The position numbers and the translations under genes were made by a program. A model generated the notes under the pieces. That model made no database searches and had not been told where the DNA came from. It saw only the letters and a program-made list of their open reading frames with translations. From NCBI RefSeq assembly GCF_023256255.1, contig NZ_JAGDXD010000004.1, positions 1 through 64,000 of the forward strand: a stretch of DNA of 64,000 bases. Direction: 5' to 3'. Shown here in pieces: positions 51,012-59,436 of this stretch (position 1 is the stretch's first letter; every line of letters begins with the position of its first letter). This DNA is from Caldivirga sp. (GTDB lineage: Archaea > Thermoproteota > Thermoprotei > Thermoproteales > Thermocladiaceae).

Positions 51012-52519
51012 GAGCGCTCATGGATTCAGTAGTAATGTTGGCTATAGACGTAGGTGCAAGTGGAGGCAAGGCTATTGCGGGGGTATTGGACTTGAAGGAA
51101 CTTAAGTTAACCATTGATGAATTATACAGGTTCCCCAACCAAATGATTAAGGTTGATAACCACCTGTACTGGAATGTGCTTCAACTATGGGGTGAAGTTA
51201 AGAATTCGATTAAAGTAGCCTTAAGAAAGTATAAGGGTAAGTTAACCTCAGTGGGTATTGATACTTGGGGTGTTGACTTCGCACTGTTGGATAACCACGA
51301 CGAATTAGTGGGCCTACCTTACGCTTACAGGGATCCTATGACTGAAGGATTAATGAGTGAAGTCTTCAGTAAGGTACCTAAGGAAGTAATATACAGTAGG
51401 ACTGGTATACAATTCATGCGTATTAACACCCTCTATCAACTTTATGCCTTAGTTAAATTAAATTCACCTAAACTTAGGATAGCTAAGTCAATGCTAATGA
51501 TACCTGACTTACTTAATTACTGGTTAAGCGGCGTTAAGGTTAATGAGTACACTAATGCATCAACAACTCAATTCCTTGATGCTAGGAGCAGAAAGTGGTG
51601 TATGGACATATTGGAGAAGCTCAATATACCAACCAACATCCTCCTTGAAATAGTCAACGCCGGTTCCGTTTTAGGTAACTTAAGAAGGGATATTGTTGAA
51701 GAGATGGGTGAGAAGGCAGGGAAGGATATAAGTGTAATAGCGCCAGCAACACATGATACTGCCTCAGCAGTGGCAGCTGGACCAATGATTGATGAAAACA
51801 CTGGATATGTGAGTTCAGGAACCTGGAACCTTGTTGGAGTAGAGTTAAGTGAACCCTTAATTAATGAACAAGCAATGCTAAGTAACTTCACCAATGAAGG
51901 TGGTGCCTTTGGGACAATTACTTTCTTAAGAAACATGCAGGGCATGTGGATAATACAGGAGATTAGGAGGATAATGATGGATTTAAGTGGAAGAGAGTAC
52001 ACTTACGATGAGTTAGTTAACCTTGCTATTAAGGCTGAGGAAACTGGATCTTTCATAGATGTTGATGATCCAAGATTTCTGGCTCCAATAAACATGATTA
52101 ATGAGATACATGGTTATCTTAAGGAAACTGGACAAAGGGAACCAGGTAGTTTAGGTGAGTTAATTAGACTGATTATAAGTAGTATAGCGTTGAAGCATAG
52201 GTACATATTTGAGAAGGCGACTAAAATAACAGGACGGGGGCTGAGGAGAATTAACATATTTGGTGGTGGTTCTAGAAACAACCTGATGAACCAATTAACA
52301 GCTAATGTAATGGGGATTCCTGTTTATGCAGGGCCTGAGGAATCAACATCCATCGGCAACATACTTATTCAAGCGTCAGGTATGGGCATTATTAAGTCTA
52401 TTCATGAGCTTAGATCCATAGTTAGGAATTCATTCAATATCAGAGTCTTTGAGCCTAAGGATGAGGAGAAGTACGATGACATGTATTCCATGTTCATAAC
52501 CAGGCTTAACCTACCCTAA
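51008..52519 (+). CDS. FGGY-family carbohydrate kinase, probable L-rhamnulokinase
   Basis: The 503-residue protein starts with the ATPase motif AIDVGASGGKAIAG. It has SVGIDTWGVDFALLDNHDEL near 78, PYAYRDPMTEG near 100, RTGIQFMRINTLYQLYAL near 130, a GYVSSGTWNLVGVEL phosphate-binding loop near 266 and FGGGSRNNLMNQLTANVMGIPV near 418. The order and the GIDTWGVDF motif are those of rhamnulokinase. It would phosphorylate L-rhamnulose on C1. It overlaps aor by 4 bp. The start is GTG 51008 or ATG 51020 or 51032. Confidence 0.9.
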   Translation: MRALMDSVVMLAIDVGASGGKAIAGVLDLKELKLTIDELYRFPNQMIKVDNHLYWNVLQLWGEVKNSIKVALRKYKGKLTSVGIDTWGVDFALLDNHDELVGLPYAYRDPMTEGLMSEVFSKVPKEVIYSRTGIQFMRINTLYQLYALVKLNSPKLRIAKSMLMIPDLLNYWLSGVKVNEYTNASTTQFLDARSRKWCMDILEKLNIPTNILLEIVNAGSVLGNLRRDIVEEMGEKAGKDISVIAPATHDTASAVAAGPMIDENTGYVSSGTWNLVGVELSEPLINEQAMLSNFTNEGGAFGTITFLRNMQGMWIIQEIRRIMMDLSGREYTYDELVNLAIKAEETGSFIDVDDPRFLAPINMINEIHGYLKETGQREPGSLGELIRLIISSIALKHRYIFEKATKITGRGLRRINIFGGGSRNNLMNQLTANVMGIPVYAGPEESTSIGNILIQASGMGIIKSIHELRSIVRNSFNIRVFEPKDEEKYDDMYSMFITRLNLP

Positions 52520-52576
52520 CCCGTTTAATGATTAATGATTGCTATAACTTAAAAGTAAACTCATGCTAATCCACCA

Positions 52577-53695
52577 GTGGTAGGCATGAGCATAAGCAGG
52601 TTAAGATCAGCCTACTCTGGTTTCATGGAGGGTAAGACTGTTGATCAATTCTTCAGCGAGTACAATGTTAAGTTCGCTGCAGGCACATGGACCGCCGGGG
52701 ATTTCTCAGACAGATTCAATAGGGGTGGTTATTTCCCAAACCTACCAAGGGGGCTAGTGGATCAATTGAGGAGAATAAAGGAGGCTGGGATTGAGGGGGT
52801 TGTGCCCATAGATGCTCAATTCTTTGATGATAACCTTAAGGTTAAGGAGGACTTAATAAGTGAGGTTAAGGCAACTGCGAGTGAGTTAGGCCTTAAGATA
52901 GCTGGGTTAGGAATGGATATTTCAGGCTTCCACGTGTTTAAACTAGGTTCATTAACAAACCCTGACCCCAAGGTGAGGGAACTAGCCTTAAGCACTCTTA
53001 CTCAGAGCCTTGACGTTGCCCATAGCCTTGGCTTAGATTCAGTATCGCTTTGGCTTGGCCCAGATGGATGGGATTATAGCCTTGAGTCCAATTATGGTAA
53101 GAAGATTAAGGAGCTTTACGAGGGGTTACTCAGCCTAGGTAAGGAGGCTCATAGACTGGGCATTAAGTCCTTTGGGCTTGAAGCCAAGCCTAAGGAACCT
53201 AGGGAAGGTAATCTAATCATACCCACATCCCACGTGTCCATAATACTTGCAAGTAGGTTAAACAGTGATTTAGGTTCAAGACTATTCGGAATAACCATAG
53301 ACTATGGTCATGAATTAATGTACGCTGTTGAACCAGCCTACACTGTTTACTTAGCTAGGGAACAAGGGGTCTCAGTATCCACAGTACACATTAACACGGC
53401 TAAGTGGCACAGTAATGATGAGGATAGGGTGGTTGGAACAGGGGATGCGTGGCATTTCGTGGATTTCCTCTATGCGCTACTGGATACTGGTTACTCAGGC
53501 TGGTTTACCCTGGATCAATTCACGTATAGGCTTAACCCAGTGGATGGGTTGAGGCTATCGAAGGAATTATTCGCAAACCTGTATAAGAAGGCGCTTGCAC
53601 TATACATCTCCAAGGATGAGTTTGAGGGCATTAGATCCACCGGTGATCAGGCTAAGGTACTTGACTACGTTAAGAGAATAATGTATGGCTTATGA
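52577..53695 (+). CDS. Sugar isomerase, probable L-rhamnose isomerase (xylose-isomerase-like TIM barrel)
   Basis: The 372-residue protein fits the rhamnose-isomerase type found in Pseudomonas stutzeri and Thermotoga: FAAGTWTAGDFSDRFNRGGYFPN near 33-55, HSLGLDSVSLWLGPDGWDY near 150, KSFGLEAKPKEPREGNLIIPTSH near 196 and TIDYGHELMYA near 236. HINTAKWHSNDEDRVVGTGD near 270-290 carries metal and substrate residues. It would convert L-rhamnose to L-rhamnulose. TATA-like ACTTAAAAGTA near 52548 suggests its own promoter; the start is GTG 52577 or ATG 52586. It follows the kinase after 57 bp. Confidence 0.9.
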   Translation: MVGMSISRLRSAYSGFMEGKTVDQFFSEYNVKFAAGTWTAGDFSDRFNRGGYFPNLPRGLVDQLRRIKEAGIEGVVPIDAQFFDDNLKVKEDLISEVKATASELGLKIAGLGMDISGFHVFKLGSLTNPDPKVRELALSTLTQSLDVAHSLGLDSVSLWLGPDGWDYSLESNYGKKIKELYEGLLSLGKEAHRLGIKSFGLEAKPKEPREGNLIIPTSHVSIILASRLNSDLGSRLFGITIDYGHELMYAVEPAYTVYLAREQGVSVSTVHINTAKWHSNDEDRVVGTGDAWHFVDFLYALLDTGYSGWFTLDQFTYRLNPVDGLRLSKELFANLYKKALALYISKDEFEGIRSTGDQAKVLDYVKRIMYGL

Positions 53696-53713
53696 TCACT
53701 AAGTTAAAAAGCC

Positions 53714-54331
53714 CTAAATCTTAAACATGTAAGTGTTCTTTAATGCATTCCAAGTGGCCATGGCGAAGTTGAGGGTTGTCCTTGTTTCACCAAGGGTCCT
53801 TGACCAAACATCCTTAATTCCAGCTAACCTAAGTATAGGCTTTATGGTATCGCCTGCAACTAAACCAACACCCTTAGGTGCAGGTATGAGTTCAACAATC
53901 ACTGTACCAGCCTTACCCCTAACCACGAATGGTACACTGTGTGGTTCATCACATGAACAATACCATGAACCACAACCCCTCCTCACGGGGATGATGTTGA
54001 CCTTAGCTTCCCTTATTGCCTTCTCCATAGCTGGACCTATTTGCCTAGCCTTACCAACACCTATACCCACGTATCCATCTTCATTACCTAAGGTTACCGC
54101 CACTTGAAATTGACTAACCTCCCCAGCATCAGTCTGTCTCTGTACAATGTTTATACTAAGTACCTCGTACTTAAGGTTAGTTAGTAACGCATCAACAATC
54201 TCAGGTTCCTGAATTCTTGCATTAGCAATGAATATGTCATCAATTGACTTTACCTTACCCTCCTTAACAAGCCTACCAATCTCAGTCCTAGGCTTCCACT
54301 CCTCAATATTAGCAGTAGGGACTTCAGACAT
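53714..54331 (-). CDS. rps5: Ribosomal protein uS5
   Basis: The 205-residue protein has the double-stranded-RNA-binding half (EIVDALLTNLKYEVLSINIVQRQTDAGEVSQFQVAVTLGNEDGYVGIGVGKARQIGPAMEKAIREAKVNI near 45-115) and the C-terminal ribosomal S5 domain (GKAGTVIVELIPAPKGVGLVAGD near 137-160, SRTLGETRTTLNFAMATWNAL near 178-198). A cysteine-bearing insertion (RRGCGSWYCSCDEPHSVPF) is the usual archaeal/eukaryotic feature. It helps form the mRNA entry site of the small subunit. It is not in a normal spc-type operon here; uL15 lies 1.3 kb away on the opposite strand. Confidence 0.96.
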   Translation of the reverse strand: MSEVPTANIEEWKPRTEIGRLVKEGKVKSIDDIFIANARIQEPEIVDALLTNLKYEVLSINIVQRQTDAGEVSQFQVAVTLGNEDGYVGIGVGKARQIGPAMEKAIREAKVNIIPVRRGCGSWYCSCDEPHSVPFVVRGKAGTVIVELIPAPKGVGLVAGDTIKPILRLAGIKDVWSRTLGETRTTLNFAMATWNALKNTYMFKI

Positions 54332-54440
54332 TGCCCAAATAGCTTAGCCACCCTTTTTAAATCTAATGCCACCTCAATGAGCGATAGTGATCCACAGGAC
54401 CGAGGTAACATTTATATTGTTTGCTTAGGCTAAATTAACC

Positions 54441-54968
54441 GTGGGTAATGAAGAACTGAACATTAAGGAACTACTTGAATTAAGGAGGAGGATTAGAGAA
54501 AGGGTTAATGAACTTAGGGATGAGTTAAGCATGCTTGAGTCAACACTTAAGGTAATAGATGCACTAATAAGGACCCGGTCAATAACCACAGCTGATAAGG
54601 TTTCATCCAAGGAGGAACTGCACTTAACAGCACCCGATGGGGAAGAGGTAGCTAAGTTAACGTATGATGATAATAGTATCGTTATTGAATTCAGTAAACC
54701 AATAACTGATCAACCACCATTAAGGAGGTTCTTCATTGAGAAGGTTCTTAATGGCCTTAAGGGTGAGGATGAGGAATTAGTCAATGGTGGTGAATTAGAT
54801 GAATCTAGGGGATTTAATTATGAGGTTGAGAGAAATAGTGAGGGTCTCATAACCAAGATAATTATTCGAAACTACAGGGAGCAGCGTAGGTTGAAGAGGA
54901 TTATTGATGCACTTAAGTGGACTGTATCAAAGATGGGTGAGAAGCAGGGTTCGGAATCGTCACAGTAA
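54441..54968 (+). CDS. Hypothetical coiled-coil protein near ribosomal genes
   Basis: The 175-residue protein begins with a long coiled coil (LLELRRRIRERVNELRDELSMLESTLKVIDALI near 10-42). A beta-rich region (GEEVAKLTYDDNSIVIEFSKP) and a helical C-terminus (YREQRRLKRIIDALKWTVSKMG) follow. It resembles conserved crenarchaeal proteins of unknown function that sit next to ribosomal genes. The start is GTG 54441, with TTTATATTGTTTGC near 54411 about 25 nt upstream. Its end overlaps the convergent bud32 by 9 bp. Confidence 0.65.
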   Translation: MGNEELNIKELLELRRRIRERVNELRDELSMLESTLKVIDALIRTRSITTADKVSSKEELHLTAPDGEEVAKLTYDDNSIVIEFSKPITDQPPLRRFFIEKVLNGLKGEDEELVNGGELDESRGFNYEVERNSEGLITKIIIRNYREQRRLKRIIDALKWTVSKMGEKQGSESSQ

Positions 54969-55619
54969 TCTCCCCGTGTAGTACCTTGCCAAGCTCCTAA
55001 TTCTCCTAACCCACTTAACTACGGAAGCAGCCTTATCCCTACCGACAGCATTACTGTAGCCATCAATGAAATCATTGAAGAGTTGCTCACTGTACTCGCC
55101 GTAATTGCTTTCAAGAGATCTGAGTAGTACATTTAGGTCTACTGCAGCCTTTCTAAGGTATTTACTGTCCCAGGTTGGCTTTAGCTTCTCGCCAAGCCCA
55201 AAGTCTATTAAGTACTCGTCACTATTGTTGACTATGACGTTGGCTGGAGTTGGGTCACCGTGGAGTATACCCTCATTATGCAGTATACCAATTAATGTCC
55301 CCATTTTACTCATTAATGCCTTAGTCAAATTAGAGTAACCACTATTCTTGATAATGCTGTTTAAAGTTGGTGAATTCAAGTATTGCATCCTTATCTTAGT
55401 CCTAACCACATCAACATCATACACCACCGGAGTCTTAACACCTAAATCGGCGGCATCCATCATTAACCTAGCTTCATTAATAGTCCTCCTAATCCTAATC
55501 ATCCTATCAAACACCGGGTCCCTATAACTCTTAGGTGTCCTCTCCTTAACAAGTACCGTTAAGCCTAGCCAATCCTCTAAGTATAGTAAAGCTTCCGCAC
55601 CCTTAGCTACTACTTTCAT
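54960..55619 (-). CDS. bud32: KEOPS kinase Bud32 (PRPK)
   Basis: The 219-residue small protein kinase lacks the large N-lobe insertions of canonical kinases. It has the invariant lysine region VLVKERTPKSYRDPVFDRMIRIRRTINEARLM near 23-54, the catalytic loop ILHGDPTPANVIVNN near 118 (HGD-x4-N) and the DFG motif LIDFGLGEK near 135. Bud32 is the ATPase/kinase of KEOPS, which with Kae1 makes t6A37 in ANN-decoding tRNAs. It is a stand-alone gene here, not fused to kae1 as in some archaea. The end overlaps the coiled-coil gene by 9 bp. Confidence 0.93.
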   Translation of the reverse strand: MKVVAKGAEALLYLEDWLGLTVLVKERTPKSYRDPVFDRMIRIRRTINEARLMMDAADLGVKTPVVYDVDVVRTKIRMQYLNSPTLNSIIKNSGYSNLTKALMSKMGTLIGILHNEGILHGDPTPANVIVNNSDEYLIDFGLGEKLKPTWDSKYLRKAAVDLNVLLRSLESNYGEYSEQLFNDFIDGYSNAVGRDKAASVVKWVRRIRSLARYYTGRLL

Positions 55620-55665
55620 TATGTGGGCTGCATTGTTAAAGTTTTAAACCCTCCCCATTAAGGGT

Positions 55666-56115
55666 GTGTCTGTGAGACGTAGAGAGAAGAAGTCTAGGAA
55701 GCTAAGGGGCTGGAGAACACACTCATGGGGAAGGGTTGGTCAACATAGGAGCAGGGGCCAAAGGGGTGGAGGGGGCAAAATTGGGTTACTTAAGCATAAG
55801 AAGAGCCTACTACTTAAGATAACTAATGGTGAACTTTACCCCCTGATAGGTAAGCATGGATTCTATAGACCAAGCCCAAAGGTTAACGTAATAAATGTAG
55901 GCGACTTAAATGAGTTAATAGACTCACTAATGAGAAGGAACTTAATTAAGATGGAGGGTGATAAGTACGTTATTGACCTAACCCAGTTAGGGTATGGTAA
56001 ACTACTTGGTGAAGGTAAAATAAAGAAGCCGGTGGTGGTTAAGGTTAAGGCAGCTTCAGCAAGGGCTATTAAGGCTATTAAGGAAGCCGGTGGTGAAGTC
56101 TTAATAGTTCAATAA
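55666..56115 (+). CDS. rpl15: Ribosomal protein uL15
   Basis: The 149-residue protein has the basic N-terminus typical of uL15: RKLRGWRTHSWGRVGQHRSRGQRGGGGKIGLLKHKKSL near 11-49, then GFYRPSPKVNVINVGDLNELIDSL and the C-terminal KKPVVVKVKAASARAIKAIKEAGGEVLIV. The start is GTG 55666, with GTTAAAGTTTTAAACCC about 25-30 nt upstream. It binds 23S rRNA late in assembly. uS5 and uL15 are normally close in archaeal operons but here they stand apart and on opposite strands. The following gene, tpi, lies 51 bp downstream. Confidence 0.96.
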   Translation: MSVRRREKKSRKLRGWRTHSWGRVGQHRSRGQRGGGGKIGLLKHKKSLLLKITNGELYPLIGKHGFYRPSPKVNVINVGDLNELIDSLMRRNLIKMEGDKYVIDLTQLGYGKLLGEGKIKKPVVVKVKAASARAIKAIKEAGGEVLIVQ

Positions 56116-56166
56116 CGTGTTAAACTTAGGTTAATGCTTATACACCCCATAACCTAGTTTTAATTA

Positions 56167-56844
56167 ATGAAGGTTCCAGTACTCATAATAAACATGAAGG
56201 CTTACCCAGAGTTACTAGGGGGTGGTGCTGTTAAATTGGCTCAAGCGGCTGAGAAGGTTTCTAAGGAATTGGGAGCATCTATAATAGTTGCACCACCGCA
56301 TACTTACCTAAGGCAGGTTGCTGAAGCAGTAAGCATACCCGTTTACGCTCAGTCAGCCGACCCAGTGGATCCTGGGGCTAGGACTGGCCACATACCCCTA
56401 GAGTTTATTAAGGATGCTGGGGCATCAGGTGTAATAATAAATCACAGTGAACATAGATTACTACTAAATGACATAGCCATGCTTGTTAATAAGGCTAAGA
56501 CACTTAACCTTGAAACAGTGGTATGTTCCCCAGACCCATTATCAAGCGCCGCTGCGGCTGCTCTTGCACCTACTGCTGTCGCCATGGAACCGCCTGAGTT
56601 GATAGGTACTGGTAAGTCCGTTAGTAGGACTAAGCCTGATGTGGTTGTTGAAACTGTTAACGCGGTTAAGAGGGTTAACGGTAATGTTAATGTTATTACA
56701 GGTGCAGGCATAGAGGATTATAATGATGTTGCTAAGGCAATTGAATTAGGCACCGTGGGTGTATTAGTGGCAAGCGCAATAGTTAAGGCTAAGGATTGGG
56801 AAGGTAAGATAACAGAGTTAGCTAAGCCTCTTGTAGGTAAGTGA
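56167..56844 (+). CDS. tpi: Triosephosphate isomerase
   Basis: The 225-residue protein is an archaeal-type TIM, shorter than bacterial ones. It has the N-x-K motif IINMKAYPE near residue 8, the catalytic histidine in IINHSEHR near 95, the catalytic Glu in [21 protein letters not shown] near 139-160, and the phosphate-binding [10 protein letters not shown] and [12 protein letters not shown]. It interconverts DHAP and glyceraldehyde 3-phosphate. It is 3.1 kb from the rhamnose cluster, whose aldolase would feed it DHAP. A TATA-like ATAACCTAGTTTTAATTA precedes the ATG. Confidence 0.95.
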   Translation: MKVPVLIINMKAYPELLGGGAVKLAQAAEKVSKELGASIIVAPPHTYLRQVAEAVSIPVYAQSADPVDPGARTGHIPLEFIKDAGASGVIINHSEHRLLLNDIAMLVNKAKTLNLETVVCSPDPLSSAAAAALAPTAVAMEPPELIGTGKSVSRTKPDVVVETVNAVKRVNGNVNVITGAGIEDYNDVAKAIELGTVGVLVASAIVKAKDWEGKITELAKPLVGK

Positions 56845-56920
56845 AGTTAAATGCCAACACTGGGTAAAAATATTAAATGGTTACCTAAATATGCAAAGCC
56901 TAACCTAATTCCTTAAAACG

Positions 56921-58505
56921 CTAACTACTCTGGGTTCTCTCAATGGCCCTTAATCTACTTAATTGAAGGTAGTAATCAAGACCACTTACTAGGGCTTCAA
57001 TACTAGCCTTAATTACACTGGTGGAAACACCAATGGTCCTCCACCTCCTTACACCATCCGTGAACTCAGCCGTTACCCTAACTAGGCTCTCAGTATTCTT
57101 AACCTCTGAGGGTAATACAACCCTATAATCAGTTAAAGTAACACCGGAGAGTTCAGGGTAAACCTTCTGGAGAGCCCTTCTTAACGCTAAGTCGACAGCA
57201 TGAACAGGACCAACCCCCTCAGCTACTTCAAGTTGCCCATTAACCTTAACTACCGCTAGGTTCATACCGCTTTCATCAATGACCCTCCAATACTCTACCC
57301 TAATCATATCCCTGTATAGGTTAAGTTCCCTTAATGCTATTAGGACAGCTGACGCTGGGGCTAAGTCGAAGCTGTAGCCCCTGTTCTCAAGTTCCTTAAT
57401 CCTCATTAAGGCCTTCTTAACCCTCTCATCCCTCTTATCAACCTTAATACCGTTCTCCTCCAGGTAAACCACCAGGTTAGATGAGCCTGAAAGCTCAGAT
57501 AGTATGAAACGCCTTGAATTACCCACCACCTCAGGGTCAATATGCTCGTAGGCCCTCGGGTTCTTTAAAACGGCATCAACATGCACACCAGCCTTATGCG
57601 TGAACGCGTAGTCACCCACATATGGTTGGTATGGGTTTGGCTGTAGACCTGCTAATTCGTAAACTAACTTAGACACCTCCCTCAGTTTCCTTAAGCTACC
57701 TGGGCCATTTAAGGCCCTTAAACCAACCTTAATCAGTAGGTTTGGTATTACTTGTATTAAATCGGCGTTACCTGTTCTTTCCCCAATACCGTTGATAGTT
57801 CCTTGAACATGCCTTGCCCCAGCTAAGACGCCCATAATTGTGTTAGCTACTGCGCAACCTGAATCATTATGCATGTGTAAACCAACCTTAACCTTAACTG
57901 TGTTCACAACCCTCCTAGTTATCTCGTAAACCTCATTAGGCATCATGGCACCATTAGTGTCGGCTAATACCACTACCCTGGCCCCGGCATCTTCAGCAGT
58001 CTTCACAACGGAGAGCGCGTAATCAGGATCATCCCTAAAGCCTTGGTAGAAGTGTTCAGCGTCAAAGATTACGTCAAGGCCATGCGACTTCATGTAGTTA
58101 ACACTGTCGTATATCATTTCAAGGTTGTCTTCCTTACTCACCCTCAATATCTCAGTAACATGAAGTACCCATGATTTACCAAATAATACCACGGTATCAA
58201 CCCCTGTCCTTAATACTGCGTTTAAACTTGGATCATTACTAGGCTTAGTGTCCCTCCTCCTGGTGCTACTGAATGCTGCAACCTTAGCGTGCCTTAGTGA
58301 ATACTTCCTAATTTCCCTGAAGTACTCCTCATCCTTTGGGTTTGATCCAGGCCAACCACCCTCAACGTAGTCAACGCCAAGTTCATCAAGAAGTAGAGTT
58401 AACCTAACCTTATCATTAAGTGTGAATGATATGTTTGCACCCTGGGCTCCATCTCTTAGGGTCGTGTCCAGGACCTCAACGGTTGATTTCTAGAACACCT
58501 TCCAT
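56921..58505 (-). CDS. cimA: Citramalate synthase (LeuA-like), 5' end frameshifted
   Basis: The frame encodes a full-length (about 528-residue) homocitrate/isopropylmalate-type synthase of the citramalate class. It has LDTTLRDGAQGANISF at the N-terminus, GLHMHNDSG and GTINGIGERTGNADL in the barrel, and a C-terminal regulatory domain with EGVGPVHAVDLALRRALQKVYPEL. It would condense acetyl-CoA with pyruvate for isoleucine synthesis. The ATG at 58505 is 26 nt downstream of TATA box 58527-58534. Its first nine codons end at a TGA, and the catalytic start of the protein is in the next frame. One extra base near 58487-58489 would explain this. The first ATG/GTG/TTG in the good frame is 58192, too late to keep the active site. 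Confidence 0.8.
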
Positions 58506-58662
58506 AGTTTAGTTGACTACTTGGGGTATATAAGTTTTACCTAAATAATTGATTAAGTAAATACAATAATGATCACGCGATATAGCCTTATTACTCGGCT
58601 AAATAGGTTAACTAAAAGGTAAGTGAGTAAGTTTAATTAACTTGCAGTAATTCCTTAATCAT

Positions 58663-59268
58663 ATGGTTAATGAAAAATGGATAACCGTTAATGGAAGGAG
58701 AGTTAGGATACTTCAAGGTGGTTCAGGTAAACCAACGCTAGTCTTCATTCATGGTCTCAGCTTCAGTGCTGATACTTGGAATGAATGCTGCCTAGGTTAC
58801 TTCGAGAGGAAACATGAGGTTTACGCCATAGACATGCCCTATGGTCCAAGATCAAGGAGTGACCATTTTGAGAGGGAGAGCGAGAATGATTATGCCGAGC
58901 ACTTGAAAGCCGTTATTGATGCATTAGGTGTCTTAAATCCAATACTAATAGGTGCATCAATAGGTGGGGAAACGGTACTAAGGTACTTGGCCTTAAGTTA
59001 TCCTGCATCTGCAGCAGTAGTGATAGGGCCGGTGGGTGTTAATAGGATTGACCTTGCTAAAATAAGTAGGCCAGTGCTGGGTATATGGGGCAGTAGGGAT
59101 AATGTATCACCAAGGTATAATGCCGACTTATTAACTAGATTCGGCTTTAAAGTGGTTTACATAGATGGCGCAGGGCACCCTGCGTATCTTGATAAGACTG
59201 AGGAATTCATAAAAATAGTTGAGGAATTTCTAAGTGAAGTGGGGACGGCTGCCATCACTGATCGTTGA
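58663..59268 (+). CDS. Alpha/beta hydrolase
   Basis: The 201-residue protein has the alpha/beta-hydrolase layout: oxyanion-region FIHGLSF near 30, nucleophile elbow ILIGASIGGETVLRYLAL near 95 (GxSxG), acid in IWGSRDNVSPRYNADLL near 144, and catalytic His in DGAGHPAYLDK near 170. It could be an esterase or a small-molecule hydrolase. The short lid region (SDHFERESENDYAEH) suggests a water-soluble ester or thioester substrate. It is a single gene near the citramalate gene on the opposite strand. Confidence 0.85.
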   Translation: MVNEKWITVNGRRVRILQGGSGKPTLVFIHGLSFSADTWNECCLGYFERKHEVYAIDMPYGPRSRSDHFERESENDYAEHLKAVIDALGVLNPILIGASIGGETVLRYLALSYPASAAVVIGPVGVNRIDLAKISRPVLGIWGSRDNVSPRYNADLLTRFGFKVVYIDGAGHPAYLDKTEEFIKIVEEFLSEVGTAAITDR

Positions 59269-59436
59269 TGAGGTATCAGGGTTCCGACTAATTTTAACTA
59301 GGGCCTTAATGCCATTAAGCCCGTAATGCTTCATGAGAATCCTAACCCTAAAGTTGAAGATATCCCATAATGTTAATTACCTTGGCTTAGTAACTTTAAG
59401 CTTAAAAGCTTTTAAACTAATGTGATTTAATTATTC

